Origin: Paenibacillus sp. MAHUQ-63
GTDB lineage: Bacteria; Bacillota; Bacilli; Paenibacillales; NBRC-103111
Assembly: GCF_028765165.1 (NCBI RefSeq)
Contig: NZ_JARADB010000006.1
Location: forward strand, 186,001 to 250,000
Direction of reading: 5' to 3'
Length of the DNA: 64,000 bases
Positions within the stretch are counted from its first letter, which is position 1. Each line of letters opens with the position of its first letter. The position numbers and the translations under genes were made by a program. Below the pieces are notes generated by a model. It did not search any database, was not told where the DNA came from, and saw only the letters and a list, made by a program, of their open reading frames with translations. This document shows, piece after piece, positions 40,313-50,084 of the stretch.

Positions 40313-40699
40313 ATGATTATTGGTGTTGGAACGGACTTGGTGGAGATTGCGCGACTGCGCAAGATGCTCGAAGGGTCAACGAGCGAGCGGTTTCTGGAGC
40401 GGATCTTGACGCCCCGTGAGCGGGAGTTGGCGCAGCAGCGCCGGGGGAGGCTGGCGGAATTCGCAGCCGGGCGTTTTGCGGCGAAGGAAGCGATTGTCAA
40501 AGCGATCGGCTGCGGGATCGGCAAGCAGATCGGCTTTCAGGATGTGGAGGTGCTGCCGGACGCATGGGGCAAGCCGGTGTGCACGGTGCGCGAAGAAGCG
40601 CTGCAGCGGGCAGGCTTAACAGGCAGCCCCCGCATCCATATCTCTATCACGCATACGGAATCGATGGCTGCTGCTTATGCCATTGTAGAGCAGCTGTAG
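40313..40699 (+). CDS. acpS: Holo-[acyl-carrier-protein] synthase
   Basis: 128 residues. MIIGVGTDLVEIARLRKML (metal-binding Asp) and RFAAKEAIVKAIGCGIG (Glu/Lys) are the two AcpS signatures; HISITHTESMAAAYAIVE completes the fold. Transfers 4'-phosphopantetheine from CoA to apo-ACP for fatty-acid synthesis. Convergent with the cytochrome gene, 5 bp apart. Confidence 0.95.
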   Translation: MIIGVGTDLVEIARLRKMLEGSTSERFLERILTPRERELAQQRRGRLAEFAAGRFAAKEAIVKAIGCGIGKQIGFQDVEVLPDAWGKPVCTVREEALQRAGLTGSPRIHISITHTESMAAAYAIVEQL

Positions 40700-40704
40700 G
40701 CTGC

Positions 40705-41106
40705 TCATTTCTTGGAGCTGAGCCAGTTGCTCAACAGTCCGATGTCTTCTTCGGACAGCTTGGTTCCATACGCGGGCATGCCGCCTCCGCCGTCTCGGAT
40801 CTGTTTGGCAATCTGCTCTTCGGTCATTTTGGCGCCGACCTTCTGCAAGTTCGTCTTGGAGCCAACTTTACCGGACAGATCTACACCGTGGCAGGAGATG
40901 CACTTGTTCGCTGTGAAAAGCTCCTGCGCCTTCACGTAAGCAGGCGCGGTCTCGGCAGCCGCAGTAGCAGCCGGAGGCTTCGAGGCGGTTCCGCCGCTGG
41001 ATGCCCCGCCGCACGCCGCGAGTGCGAGCACCGCCGGCGCTGCGATGAGCGCGCAGATCGTTCTTCGCCATGCTGGACGCAGCATGGCTTGTGGTTGTGG
41101 CCTCAT
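40705..41106 (-). CDS. Lipoprotein c-type cytochrome (c551-like)
   Basis: 133 residues: signal with lipobox ALAACG, Gly/Ala/Pro spacer to ~50, then a small class I cytochrome c domain with heme motif CISCHG and axial Met in GGGMPAYG. Lipid-anchored mono-haem cytochromes of this type (CccB-like) pass electrons on the outer membrane face, usually to a terminal oxidase. GGAGGAGG precedes the ATG. Confidence 0.92.
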   Translation of the reverse strand: MRPQPQAMLRPAWRRTICALIAAPAVLALAACGGASSGGTASKPPAATAAAETAPAYVKAQELFTANKCISCHGVDLSGKVGSKTNLQKVGAKMTEEQIAKQIRDGGGGMPAYGTKLSEEDIGLLSNWLSSKK

Positions 41107-41232
41107 AACGTGTTTCCTCCTCCTCTAGAAAGTACATCCAACACTATGCACTTGCGTCGTGTTTTGTTTCATTGCCGATTATTCGGCCAATTCCCTATTC
41201 GAGCTATTGCGGGGCTGATTCTTGGAGAGCCC

Positions 41233-41847
41233 TCAGCCCTCTCGTCCCCAAACCCGCAGCATATACCCGCCGGCCATAAGGCTAAGCCCACCCATGCCTT
41301 CCAGCACGACGCCGGAGTACCCCAGGTACCATACGCTCATAATGGCAGTAAATACGAACAGCCAGAGCCCTAAGTACATCATAGGGCGGCCAAGCAGCAG
41401 CCCGACCTGCACGAAGCCGACCGCAAGGAGGAACGCTCGCAGCACAGGGATGAACAAAGGCCCGATGGCGCCGATAGCCTCGAGCGTGGCGACGGCGGCA
41501 ATGAGCATCATGCCCGGCAGCAGCAGAAGCGCCGGATGCCCCCAGCCGCTGCGGTCCGCCAAGCCCCGGCCCGCGTTCTCATCCGCAGCGCTGAAACCCT
41601 TCCGCAGGCTCCAGAGCTGAATCAAGCTCGCCACGACGGCGGTGATAAGCGCGGCTTGTTTCAGCCATTCCAAATCGCGCCAATAGACGGCGACATCGAC
41701 CAACGCGCTGAAGATCCACTCCGCGCCCCATATGAAGAGCAGGGGAAGGAGCGGGCGGGCCTGGTCGATCCACATTTTTCTTTTATGAGCGAGCTCCGTA
41801 TTCTTGGAATTCAGCAATTCTCTATTATCCCTATTGCCTTTTTGCAT
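41233..41847 (-). CDS. Hypothetical multi-pass membrane protein
   Basis: 204 residues from ATG 41847 behind AGAGGTGA; longer frames run into the mutY promoter. About six membrane segments (PLLPLLFIWGAEWIFSALV, LIAAVATLEAIGAIGPLF, LGLWLFVFTAIMSVWYLGY, VVLEGMGGLSLMAGGYML) after a charged N-terminus. No family recognised. Divergent from mutY. Confidence 0.72.
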   Translation of the reverse strand: MQKGNRDNRELLNSKNTELAHKRKMWIDQARPLLPLLFIWGAEWIFSALVDVAVYWRDLEWLKQAALITAVVASLIQLWSLRKGFSAADENAGRGLADRSGWGHPALLLLPGMMLIAAVATLEAIGAIGPLFIPVLRAFLLAVGFVQVGLLLGRPMMYLGLWLFVFTAIMSVWYLGYSGVVLEGMGGLSLMAGGYMLRVWGREG

Positions 41848-41945
41848 ACTTTCACCTCTAGTTTTATGTTCCATACTTCTCGTATAATGGAGGATGTCCA
41901 TTCATTCATTATAACTGGAACCTGCCCCGTAGAGAAGGAGAGCTC

Positions 41946-43070
41946 ATGTACAGCCAAGAACAAATGCTATATTTTTCCCGAAATTTGCTGGATTGGTATC
42001 ATACGCATAAGAGAGACCTGCCCTGGCGCAGGAGCAAAAACCCTTATTATATATGGATTTCCGAAGTTATGCTGCAGCAAACCCGCGTGGATACGGTGAT
42101 TCCGTATTTCCACCGGTTCATCGAGCAGTTCCCGACGGTCGAGGCGCTGGCGACGGCTCCGGAGGAGAACGTCCTGAAGGCATGGGAAGGACTCGGTTAT
42201 TATTCGCGTGCGAGGAATCTCCAAAGCGCCGTAAGAGAAGTGCACGAGCGTTATGGCGGCATTGTTCCGCAGACGAAGGAAGAGATCTCGTCGTTGAAGG
42301 GTGTCGGACCTTATACGTCCGGAGCTGTGCTCAGCATCGCCTATAATAAGCCCGAACCGGCGGTAGACGGCAATGTTATGCGGGTGCTATCGCGTTATTT
42401 CCTCATCGAAGAGGATATTATGAAGCCCGCAACCCGGACTCGCATGGAGAAGCTCGCGCGCGAGCTCATTCTGGAAGGGACGGCGAGCGATTTCAATCAG
42501 GCGCTCATGGAGCTTGGCGCTATGGTGTGCACGCCACGGTCTCCGCACTGCTTGACGTGCCCGGTGATGGCACATTGCTCCGCACGGGAAGCCGGCATGG
42601 AGGAAGCGCTGCCCGTCAAGAAGAAAGCGAAGCCGCCTCGTCCCGAGCTGCGGGCCGTCGCTTTGATCGAGGGCACGGGCGAACAAGAGGGGAAATGGCT
42701 CATCCGGCAGCGTCCGCAGGAAGGCTTGCTCGCCCGGATGTGGGAGCTGCCGCATGTCGCGTATGAAGCAGCGGAGTGGCCCGCCGACGAGGACGGCAAG
42801 GCGCTCTTGCGCCGGGCGCTCGCCGAACAGGAGCAGATCGCGATCCGGCCCGGCGAGTGGTTCATGGATACGGAGCACGTTTTCAGCCATATCGTGTGGA
42901 AAATGAAGGTGTTTCGCGCCAAGCTGGGCGATATGAACCGTCCGGACGGCGGAGGCGAATGGGTTCCGTTTCATTATCGCTGGGTTGGGCCGGAGGAGCT
43001 TGGGCAGTATGCTTTCCCGAATGTGTTCATTCGGATTATGAACGAGTGGCAGGACCAGCTGCCGCAATAA
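41946..43070 (+). CDS. mutY: A/G-specific adenine DNA glycosylase
   Basis: 374 residues. Helix-hairpin-helix LKGVGPYTSGAVLSIAYNKPEPAVDGNVMRVLSR with the catalytic Asp; 4Fe-4S cluster cysteines in CTPRSPHCLTCPVMAHC; catalytic Glu region EVMLQQTRVDTVIPYF; C-terminal NUDIX-like domain (~235-370) for 8-oxoG recognition, ending HIVWKMKVFRAK and YAFPNVF. Removes adenine opposite 8-oxoguanine. Full length. Confidence 0.96.
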   Translation: MYSQEQMLYFSRNLLDWYHTHKRDLPWRRSKNPYYIWISEVMLQQTRVDTVIPYFHRFIEQFPTVEALATAPEENVLKAWEGLGYYSRARNLQSAVREVHERYGGIVPQTKEEISSLKGVGPYTSGAVLSIAYNKPEPAVDGNVMRVLSRYFLIEEDIMKPATRTRMEKLARELILEGTASDFNQALMELGAMVCTPRSPHCLTCPVMAHCSAREAGMEEALPVKKKAKPPRPELRAVALIEGTGEQEGKWLIRQRPQEGLLARMWELPHVAYEAAEWPADEDGKALLRRALAEQEQIAIRPGEWFMDTEHVFSHIVWKMKVFRAKLGDMNRPDGGGEWVPFHYRWVGPEELGQYAFPNVFIRIMNEWQDQLPQ

Positions 43071-43073
43071 AAT

Positions 43074-43117
43074 AAGCTGCCGGCCTGTATGGGGGACATA
43101 CATGGCCGGCAGCTTTT
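43074..43117. terminator. Bidirectional terminator
   Basis: AAGCTGCCGGCC-TGTATG ... CATACA-TGGCCGGCAGCTT, a long strong hairpin between mutY and the convergent Crp-family gene. Confidence 0.9.
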
Positions 43118-43124
43118 CGTGTTT

Positions 43125-43808
43125 TCACCGAATTTCGCCTTTAATAGCTTCTATGTTGCGTAGTGTAATCAGCTTTTTCTCAATTTGAATATATTCATCG
43201 TCGAGCAGCTCCTGCAGAACCTTGGTGACAGATTCGCGCACGGTGCCGACCATATTAGCGATTTGTTGATGGGTCAATTTGACGTTGATCAGCAGGCCGT
43301 CCTGCGTAGGAATACCGTGCTGCTCGGACAACCGGATGATCGTCTTGATGATCCGGGAGCGGACGCCCAGGAACGTCAGGTCATAGATTTGCTCGTTCGC
43401 CTGGCGGAGCCGATCCATCGTCGTTTCCAGCAGCTTGAGCAGCAGCTTCGGGCTCTTCTCCAAGTACTGGCTGAACACGGATCGCTTCAACACATACAGC
43501 GTACAGGGATCCAGCGTCTCTGCGGTTGCCGAACGGGTCTGACTGTTACCGATCAGAGACATTTCGCCGAAGAAATCGCCGTCGCGGAATAAGGCCAGGA
43601 TGATTTCTTTGGACTCGTCCAATCTGTATATTTTGACCACACCGGATTTGATCAGGAAGAACTCGCCGCCTTCATCGCCTTCGAGGAACAATATGCTGCC
43701 TTTCTTCACTCGTTTCTCCGTAAATAAAGGGGCGATGCCCTGCAAATCTTCTTCGGTGAGCTGTTGAAATAAGGGGACATTGTGGAGTAAAGAAATGATG
43801 GTTTTCAT
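43125..43808 (-). CDS. Crp/Fnr-family transcription regulator
   Basis: 227 residues: cyclic-nucleotide-binding-like beta-barrel (~10-120: KGSILFLEGDEGGEFFLIKSGVVKIYR, DGDFFGEMSLIG), dimer helix, and HTH (~170-205: VKLTHQQIANMVGTVRESVTKVLQEL). There are no Fnr-type iron-sulfur cysteines and the cAMP-contact RxE is not obvious, so its effector is unknown. Single gene. Confidence 0.9.
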   Translation of the reverse strand: MKTIISLLHNVPLFQQLTEEDLQGIAPLFTEKRVKKGSILFLEGDEGGEFFLIKSGVVKIYRLDESKEIILALFRDGDFFGEMSLIGNSQTRSATAETLDPCTLYVLKRSVFSQYLEKSPKLLLKLLETTMDRLRQANEQIYDLTFLGVRSRIIKTIIRLSEQHGIPTQDGLLINVKLTHQQIANMVGTVRESVTKVLQELLDDEYIQIEKKLITLRNIEAIKGEIR

Positions 43809-43834
43809 CGTTGTTCATCTCGTTTCGGTCATAA

Positions 43835-44947
43835 TTAAACGACCAGCTGTTCGCCGATTTCTTCGATCATCACGTTCAAAGTGCGCGACAGATCGACTTC
43901 GTAGGGGTCTTTGAGCTCGATGCCTGATGCGGTTCTAAGTATGCGGACAATGGGGCGCTGCATACTGTGGGTGTTTAAGCGGGAGACGATTCCGGATTCT
44001 CCTGTGCTGAGGGAAACGCCTAGACCTAGAGGATAAATGGCGACGTTATTGCGAAACAGCTTGACCATATCTATATCGTACAGTTTTCCAGCGTTGGCGT
44101 AAAGAACTTCTAACGCATGATGCGGTGGAATGGCTTTGCGGTAATTGCGGGTATGAACCATAGCGTCGTAGGAATCGAGAATGCCGATCAACCTGGCATA
44201 GGGATGAATTTGGTCGCCTTTCAAATTGAATGGATAACCACTGCCGTCGAGGCGTTCGTGGTGCTGCAGGGCGCACCTTGCGGACAGAAGAGGGATTCCG
44301 GCTTCATCCTTCAGCATCTGAAAGCCGTATAGCGCATGCTTCTGAATTTCCAAGAATTCGTTCGGCGTAAGCCGGGCTTGTTTCTGTAATAATTGCAGCG
44401 GAATTTGCACGCTTCCGACATCGTGAAGGAGGGCGCCAAGTCCGATCGTCATCAGATCATCGTAGGTGTAAGTGCCTTGCTGGATCGCCAGTTTCGTGGC
44501 GTAGATGCAGACATTCATCGCGTTCTGGCAGAAGTGCTGCTCCATGTTCGCCGCCGGCATCGTGTTCAGGGTCGTCAGCATGACGGCATCCTTCCTGCGG
44601 TACTGAAGATCATGGATGACCCGGGACATCGCCTCCAGAAACAGCTTGCTGAGCGGGAGGAGGTTATCGGTTCCGAGCTTAACGGTCGGACTGAATCTCT
44701 CGAACACTTTGCCGAGCGAGCTGCGCAGCAGCAGCCTTGTTTCTTCTTGAATCGGGTCTTCAATGTGAATGTCATCGGTCCTCGGATCTTCAATATATAA
44801 ATGGTCGATGCCCAGCCCACTGAGCTTCTTCAGCATGGTTGAGGTAAGCTCCACCCGGTATCCGACCAGCACTTGCCCGTCATTGTTAAAAATGGCTTTG
44901 CCCAGTCTCATCCCGGGCTGACATTTCATTGTTGGAATCATTCGCAT
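43835..44947 (-). CDS. HD-GYP domain protein (c-di-GMP phosphodiesterase family)
   Basis: 370 residues from ATG 44947 (MRMIPTMKCQPGMRLGKAIFN). The N-terminal ~110 residues form a beta-rich domain seen in Firmicutes HD-GYP proteins. The HD-GYP domain has ALLHDVGSVQIP, where the usual HDxGK lysine is Ser, then HHERLDGSGYPFNLKGDQIHPYARLIGILDSYDAM with GYP intact. It should hydrolyse c-di-GMP, with some doubt from the K-to-S change. Same architecture as 56758-57789. Confidence 0.85.
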   Translation of the reverse strand: MRMIPTMKCQPGMRLGKAIFNNDGQVLVGYRVELTSTMLKKLSGLGIDHLYIEDPRTDDIHIEDPIQEETRLLLRSSLGKVFERFSPTVKLGTDNLLPLSKLFLEAMSRVIHDLQYRRKDAVMLTTLNTMPAANMEQHFCQNAMNVCIYATKLAIQQGTYTYDDLMTIGLGALLHDVGSVQIPLQLLQKQARLTPNEFLEIQKHALYGFQMLKDEAGIPLLSARCALQHHERLDGSGYPFNLKGDQIHPYARLIGILDSYDAMVHTRNYRKAIPPHHALEVLYANAGKLYDIDMVKLFRNNVAIYPLGLGVSLSTGESGIVSRLNTHSMQRPIVRILRTASGIELKDPYEVDLSRTLNVMIEEIGEQLVV

Positions 44948-45170
44948 CGTATAACGACCTGCCTTTTTCTTTAACTTGCACATATAAAATGAGTCTAGAG
45001 ACTCATGAAATCATGTCATTGGACGGATGATTTAGTGCTACGTCGATCATTATGGCATACTATGGTCGCTAATTTCTGTGAAAAAGGTAACAGTTGGAAG
45101 TAAAATTTCGGCAAAGATTTGATAAAAAGGAGATGAAGTTCGGGTCTGGGCCGGCAGTCCCGGAAATAAG

Positions 45171-45208
45171 AAAAAGACATCCAAACTGCATGGCAGTGTG
45201 GATGTCTT
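45171..45208 (-). terminator. Terminator of sodA
   Basis: AAGACATCC ... GGATGTCTT with a T tract on the minus strand, 15 bp beyond the stop. Confidence 0.85.
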
Positions 45209-45223
45209 GCTATACAAGGAAGC

Positions 45224-45835
45224 TTATTTCGCAGCGTCGTAACGCTTTCCGACTTCCGCCCAGTTCACAACGTTCCAGAACGCTGCGATGTAGTCAGGGC
45301 GTTTGTTTTGGTAGTTCAGGTAGTAAGCATGCTCCCAAACGTCAAGACCAAGGATCGGCGTTTCGCCTTCCATGATCGGGCTGTCTTGGTTAGGCAAGCT
45401 GTATACTTTCAATTTGCCCGCTTTGTCAACAGCCAGGAAGGCCCAGCCGGAACCGAAGCGTGTTGTTGCTGCAGCGGAGAAGTCAGCTTTGAATTTCTCG
45501 AAGCCGCCAAGCTCGCTCTCGATAGCTGCTGCAAGAGCGCCTGTAGGTGCTCCGCCGCCGTTTGGCCCGATAACTTCCCAGAACAGGGAGTGGTTCGCGT
45601 GTCCGCCGCCGTTGTTGCGAACAGCTGTACGGATGTCTTCCGGAAGGCTGTTCAGGTCAGCGATCAGGTCGTTCAAGGATTTATCGTGCAGAGCTGGATG
45701 TTTGTCCAAAGCTGCGTTCAAGTTCGTCACATAAGCGTTGTGGTGACGGTCGTGGTGGATTTCCATTGTTTTTGCGTCGATGTGCGGCTCAAGCGCGTCG
45801 TTAGCGTACGGCAGAGCTGGTAGTTGATGTGCCAT
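45224..45835 (-). CDS. sodA: Superoxide dismutase (Mn/Fe)
   Basis: 203 residues from ATG 45835 (TTTTAGGAGGT upstream; the longer frame is untranslated). Metal ligands: His in LEPHIDAKTMEIHHDRHHNAYV, His in GGHANHSLFWEVI, Asp/His in LGLDVWEHAYYLNYQNKRPDY. MIQ/GGGHANH pattern and Gly residues fit the Mn type of Bacillales. Converts superoxide to peroxide and oxygen in the cytosol. Confidence 0.95.
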   Translation of the reverse strand: MAHQLPALPYANDALEPHIDAKTMEIHHDRHHNAYVTNLNAALDKHPALHDKSLNDLIADLNSLPEDIRTAVRNNGGGHANHSLFWEVIGPNGGGAPTGALAAAIESELGGFEKFKADFSAAATTRFGSGWAFLAVDKAGKLKVYSLPNQDSPIMEGETPILGLDVWEHAYYLNYQNKRPDYIAAFWNVVNWAEVGKRYDAAK

Positions 45836-45921
45836 GGATAAATACCTCCTAAAATTATGTAGTTTCAACCTCTTCATTATGAAGGAATTGCCGTAATAAA
45901 GCAACATGTATGTTTACTAAG

Positions 45922-46137
45922 TCAGACGCCGCGCCGTTCGATTTCCTGAATGATCTGATTGTGAATGTGAGTGCCTTGCTCGTTCAGCCAAGGAGCTAAA
46001 TCGCTCATTTGCCTGTGACTCGCCTGGAGCTCGATTTCCGTCCATTCACTGGGCTTCATGGTGCTCAGCACTTGGAAATCGCGAATTTGCCGCGGATAGT
46101 CTTTGTAGAGTTTCTCTTGATCGGACAATAGTTTCAC
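45922..46137 (-). CDS. Small hypothetical protein
   Basis: Up to 71 residues, helical and charged (EKLYKDYPRQIRDFQVLSTMKPSEWTEIELQASHRQMSDLAPWLNEQGTHIHNQIIQEI). The GTG at 46137 lies inside the ribosome site; TTG 46128, seven bases behind GAGGTG, is a better start and gives 68 residues. No family recognised. It sits upstream of sodA in the same direction (86 bp). Confidence 0.6.
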   Translation of the reverse strand: MKLLSDQEKLYKDYPRQIRDFQVLSTMKPSEWTEIELQASHRQMSDLAPWLNEQGTHIHNQIIQEIERRGV

Positions 46138-46221
46138 CTCGCAGTTGGGATAAGCATTCCTCTATACAATCCGATAAATGGCTGGATTTTATACATGGAT
46201 GACATTATTTGGGGTTCAAAA

Positions 46222-46251
46222 CAAAAAAACGCCCTACCAAATGGTAGAGCG
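46222..46251 (-). terminator. Terminator of the multi-PAS kinase
   Basis: CGCTCTACC-ATTT-GGTAGGGCG followed by T7 on the minus strand. Confidence 0.85.
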
Positions 46252-46268
46252 ACCGGTAACTCCTGCAT

Positions 46269-48449
46269 TTACCCCACAGTAGGCAGGTAAACATCTATCG
46301 TAGTCCCTTCATTTTCTTTGCTGAACACGCTTACGGCGCCATTGTGATTTTCAATAATTTTTTTGCTGACCATGAATCCGAGCCCGGTCCCTTTCTCCTT
46401 CGTGGTATAGAAAGGCTGTCCAAGCCTGCTCAGAATATGCTCAGGGATGCCGCAGCCATGGTCGATGAATCGCAGAAGCAGCTGCTGGCTATTGACGCAC
46501 TTGGCTTGGATGACGAGTGTTCCCCCTTGCGGCATAGCCTCGATGGCGTTCTTGATGAAATTGATACACACTTGCTTCAATTGGTTCTCATCGCACACGA
46601 TAGGGGAGAGGTCAGGCTCATACTCCGTAACAATCTCCACATTGTTCAAGATCGCTTGAGATTCCAGCAAAGGCATAACCTGAGCGAGCAAGTGGCGAAT
46701 ATCTTGGCGGTCGGTGTGGACCATCTGAGGCTTGGCCAGAATGAGCAGCTCGCTCAGAATCATTTCGATACGTTCGATCTCGGATGCCATGATATCGTAA
46801 TACAGCTTTTTCTCGGAGGCGCCTGAGCGCATGAGCTGTGTGAAGCCTTTGATCGCTGTGATCGGATTGCGGATCTCGTGTGCGATGCCTGCAGCCAATT
46901 GACCGGCCACCGTTAATTTCTCCGAATTGATCAGCAATTGCTCGGCTTGCTTGTAGGCGGTGAGATCCCGCATTGTCAATGCCCAGCCTGAACGCTGCCC
47001 CGCCTCGTCCCGGAGCGTGAATAGCGAGAGGATGACCGGCATCTCCATGCCGCCCTTGTGCATGCCGATTGCTTCTACGGAATAGGGTTCCATTTTCTCC
47101 AGCGCCGTAATGCTGCTCAGTTTATCGCTGCCCGGGATGAGCGAAAGCTCGAACACGGGGGTTCCGACGATCTCCGCAGATTTCCAACCGAATGTTTCTT
47201 CGAACGCGTGGTTGATCCGAACGACCCGGTAATCGGTATCGATGATAAGGACGGGATCGATATGATGCACGATGAACGATTCCAGCTGTTCCTTGCTCGC
47301 CTTCAACTTCCGCTGAGCCTGCTTCTTCTCGGTGATGTCGTGGCACGTACCGGCGATGCCGATGATCTCCCCCGTTCTGTCACGGATAGGGGATAGCGTT
47401 GTGCTGACATCGACCAGGCTGCCGTCTTTGCGCTGCCTGACCGTTTCATAGCCCGTCACCGAATTGCCGGACAGCACTTGCCCGTGAAGGGCTCTCGTCT
47501 GGTAGGTGAGATGGAGTGGGGTGATCGGCAGCTCGCGCTGAATGATTTCCTCCGCTTGCCATTGGAACAGCTTCTCGAAGGATGGGTTGACTTCCAGGAC
47601 GGTGCCCTCCCGGTCAATGACCCAAATCGCGTCACCGTTGTTCGTAACAAACGATTCCAACCGCTCTTTGGTCGTATACAGCTCGTCTTCCGCCAGCTTG
47701 CGCTTCGTAATGTCCCGGCCGACGGCGATGACTTTGGCGAGGGCTCCGTTCTCTTCGGGAATCATCTTAACCGTCGTCTCGAACCATACGTAGTGTCCCT
47801 GTTTATGGCGCACCCGGCAAGTGAAAATATGGTCGAGGGCATTCTGGAAAAGGCAGCTATCATTGAAAAGGGCTACATCATCCGGGTGCCATAGATCAAT
47901 CATTTTATGACCGATAACTTCATCCATCTCATAACCGAGCAGCGTGCGGACAGCCGGCGAAATATGGAGCGTGACGCCATCCGGTGTAGCGACGGTGATG
48001 ATTTCCAGAACATTATCCGAAACAATGCGGTACAGCTCTTGGGATTCCCGCAGCTTCTCTTCAATATGAACACGCTCTGTAATATCCCTAACTTGTGAAA
48101 TAAAAAAGGAAGTCTGATTGTCTTCGCCACGGACAAGTGACACAGCCAAAGAAGCCCAGATGATATGCCCGTTCTTATGAAAATATTTTTTCTCCATTTG
48201 ATAGGAATCGCGTTGATGTGTCAGCAGATCGGTCATCATCTGCAGGTCAAATGTCAGATCTTCCGGATGAGTGAGCTGCTGAATGCTTAACTCGGACAAT
48301 TCCGTCTCTGAATATCCCAAAAAGGTGCAGAAGGCAGGATTCGCTTTGAGAATGTGTCCGTTCGGTGCGACGAGCACCATTCCAATAGGCGCATACTTGA
48401 AGGCTTGTGTAAATAAAGATTCATTTACCAATCTCTGATCGATGGACAT
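46269..48449 (-). CDS. Multi-PAS sensor histidine kinase, sporulation-kinase type
   Basis: 726 residues from ATG 48449 behind GGAGG. Four successive PAS/PAC units (about 10-130, 135-255, 260-380, 385-505: FKYAPIGMVLVAPNG, LYRIVSDNVLEIITVATPDG, LESFVTNNGDAIWVIDREG, LESFIVHHIDPVLIIDTDY), each with a RDITxxK end. Then HisKA AAGIAHEIRNPITAIKGFTQLMRSG (His ~525) and HATPase_c (NFIKNAIEAMPQGG, DHGCGIPEHILSRLGQPFYTTKEKGTGLGFM). No membrane segment, so cytosolic. HEIRNPITAIKGF is typical of the KinA-KinE phosphorelay kinases, so a Spo0F-directed role is likely but not shown. No regulator gene adjacent. Confidence 0.9.
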   Translation of the reverse strand: MSIDQRLVNESLFTQAFKYAPIGMVLVAPNGHILKANPAFCTFLGYSETELSELSIQQLTHPEDLTFDLQMMTDLLTHQRDSYQMEKKYFHKNGHIIWASLAVSLVRGEDNQTSFFISQVRDITERVHIEEKLRESQELYRIVSDNVLEIITVATPDGVTLHISPAVRTLLGYEMDEVIGHKMIDLWHPDDVALFNDSCLFQNALDHIFTCRVRHKQGHYVWFETTVKMIPEENGALAKVIAVGRDITKRKLAEDELYTTKERLESFVTNNGDAIWVIDREGTVLEVNPSFEKLFQWQAEEIIQRELPITPLHLTYQTRALHGQVLSGNSVTGYETVRQRKDGSLVDVSTTLSPIRDRTGEIIGIAGTCHDITEKKQAQRKLKASKEQLESFIVHHIDPVLIIDTDYRVVRINHAFEETFGWKSAEIVGTPVFELSLIPGSDKLSSITALEKMEPYSVEAIGMHKGGMEMPVILSLFTLRDEAGQRSGWALTMRDLTAYKQAEQLLINSEKLTVAGQLAAGIAHEIRNPITAIKGFTQLMRSGASEKKLYYDIMASEIERIEMILSELLILAKPQMVHTDRQDIRHLLAQVMPLLESQAILNNVEIVTEYEPDLSPIVCDENQLKQVCINFIKNAIEAMPQGGTLVIQAKCVNSQQLLLRFIDHGCGIPEHILSRLGQPFYTTKEKGTGLGFMVSKKIIENHNGAVSVFSKENEGTTIDVYLPTVG

Positions 48450-48660
48450 GCTGCAGAATGACCTCCGGTGTGGGCTGGACCCAAGATTCCTTTGAGGATG
48501 CTTTTCTACCAGACGCTCCCGTATTCCTGCCTGCAATAACTTATTAGTTAGGTATAAAGGACTATTTGTAACAGTTGCTCAAAAAGATTGTGAGTTCTTT
48601 ACATTGCCAGAGTGAAATTATACAATTGCAGCAAATCATAAATCGCACGGAGCTTCCATT

Positions 48661-50016
48661 ATGCCAATGAATGCCAATAAAAAATTTCGTCTAAGCCCGC
48701 CTAAGGTCTTGTCGCTCGGCTTCGTCCTGATGATCCTGACGGGATCCTTCCTGCTGTCGCTGCCTGCCGCCTTAGCAGGGGAAGGCAAGTTGAGCTGGAT
48801 CGATGCCTTGTTCATGGCGACCTCCGCCACTTGTGTGACCGGCCTGTCCGTCGTCAATACAGGCGCACATCTCTCCGCCTTCGGCGAAATCGTGCTCCTT
48901 GTGCTCGTCCAAATCGGCGGACTCGGTTTCATGACGATGTCCACGCTCATCGCGCTCGTCCTGCGCCGCCGGATCTCGTTCCAGGAACGTCTGATCCTGC
49001 AGGAGGCGATGAACCATGAATCGACGGAAGGGATCGTCCGGCTTGTCCGCAAAGTTCTGATCTACGCGCTTTGTATCGAGCTCGCCGGAGCGCTGCTGCT
49101 CGCGGTTCGCTGGTCCTTCGAGCTGCCGGTCGGACAAGCCGTCTATTTCGGCATTTTCCACAGCATCTCGATCTTCAACAATGCCGGGTTCGACCTGTTC
49201 GGCAGCTTGCCTGACCGGCCGGGCTCCCTGATGCATTATGTCGAGGATCCGTTCGTGAACCTGGTCTCGATGATCCTGATCGTTCTCGGCGGGATCGGGT
49301 TTATCGTGATTTCCGACTTGCTGACGTATCCCAAGAACAAGAAGCTTACCCTACACAGCAAAGTTGTGCTCAGCGCATCCGGCGCGTTGATTTTCGTCGG
49401 TGCCTTGGTTATTCTCGTGTTCGAGTTTACGAATGCGAATACGCTGCAGCCGCTGTCTCCCTTAGGGAAAACGCTCAGCGCGCTGCTTCAATCGGTGTCC
49501 GCCCGTTCGGCCGGGGTCAATACGATCGATATTCCGTCCATGCGGCAGGCTACGCAATTTTTTATCATTATTATGATGTTTATCGGAGCGGCGCCCGGTT
49601 CTTCCGGCGGCGGTATTAAAGTGACGACGTTCGTTATCCTCGTGGGCGCGGTAATAGCCATGATGCGGGGGAACGAAGAGATCGTGCTGTTCCGCCGACG
49701 CATTTCGAAGGACCGGATTTATAAGGCGATTACGTTTACGTTACTGTCCTTTATTTTGATCGTCATCTCCACCATCGTTCTCACTATTTCGGAGAGCTAT
49801 CCTTTCCTCGGAGTACTGTTCGAAGTGACCTCGGCTTACGCCACGGCGGGGATGTCACTCGGATTAACGTCGCAGCTGACGGAGTTCGGTAAAGTGTTCC
49901 TCGTCGTTCTCATGTTCGTCGGACGGCTTGGTCCCGTTACGCTAGCCTACATTTTGATTCCTTCGCCGGAGAAAGAGCATTTCCGCTACCCCGAGGGTAA
50001 AATTACGATCGGCTAA
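48661..50016 (+). CDS. ktrB: Potassium uptake membrane subunit, Ktr/Trk (TrkH) family
   Basis: 451 residues with the four M1-P-M2 units of the SKT family; selectivity-filter glycines appear in ATSATCVTGLSV, NNAGFDLFG, SARSAGVNTID and SAYATAGMSLGL. Length and simple N-terminus fit KtrB/KtrD rather than the longer TrkH. It imports K+ (Na+-driven) and normally needs the cytosolic KtrA/KtrC ring, not encoded nearby. Divergent from the kinase gene. Confidence 0.92.
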   Translation: MPMNANKKFRLSPPKVLSLGFVLMILTGSFLLSLPAALAGEGKLSWIDALFMATSATCVTGLSVVNTGAHLSAFGEIVLLVLVQIGGLGFMTMSTLIALVLRRRISFQERLILQEAMNHESTEGIVRLVRKVLIYALCIELAGALLLAVRWSFELPVGQAVYFGIFHSISIFNNAGFDLFGSLPDRPGSLMHYVEDPFVNLVSMILIVLGGIGFIVISDLLTYPKNKKLTLHSKVVLSASGALIFVGALVILVFEFTNANTLQPLSPLGKTLSALLQSVSARSAGVNTIDIPSMRQATQFFIIIMMFIGAAPGSSGGGIKVTTFVILVGAVIAMMRGNEEIVLFRRRISKDRIYKAITFTLLSFILIVISTIVLTISESYPFLGVLFEVTSAYATAGMSLGLTSQLTEFGKVFLVVLMFVGRLGPVTLAYILIPSPEKEHFRYPEGKITIG

Positions 50017-50084
50017 TAAGTGCATATGGAGTCTCCAATGGGGCATAGTAAGGTAAAATCTTCTTCCCCGCAGGAGGCTCTTTT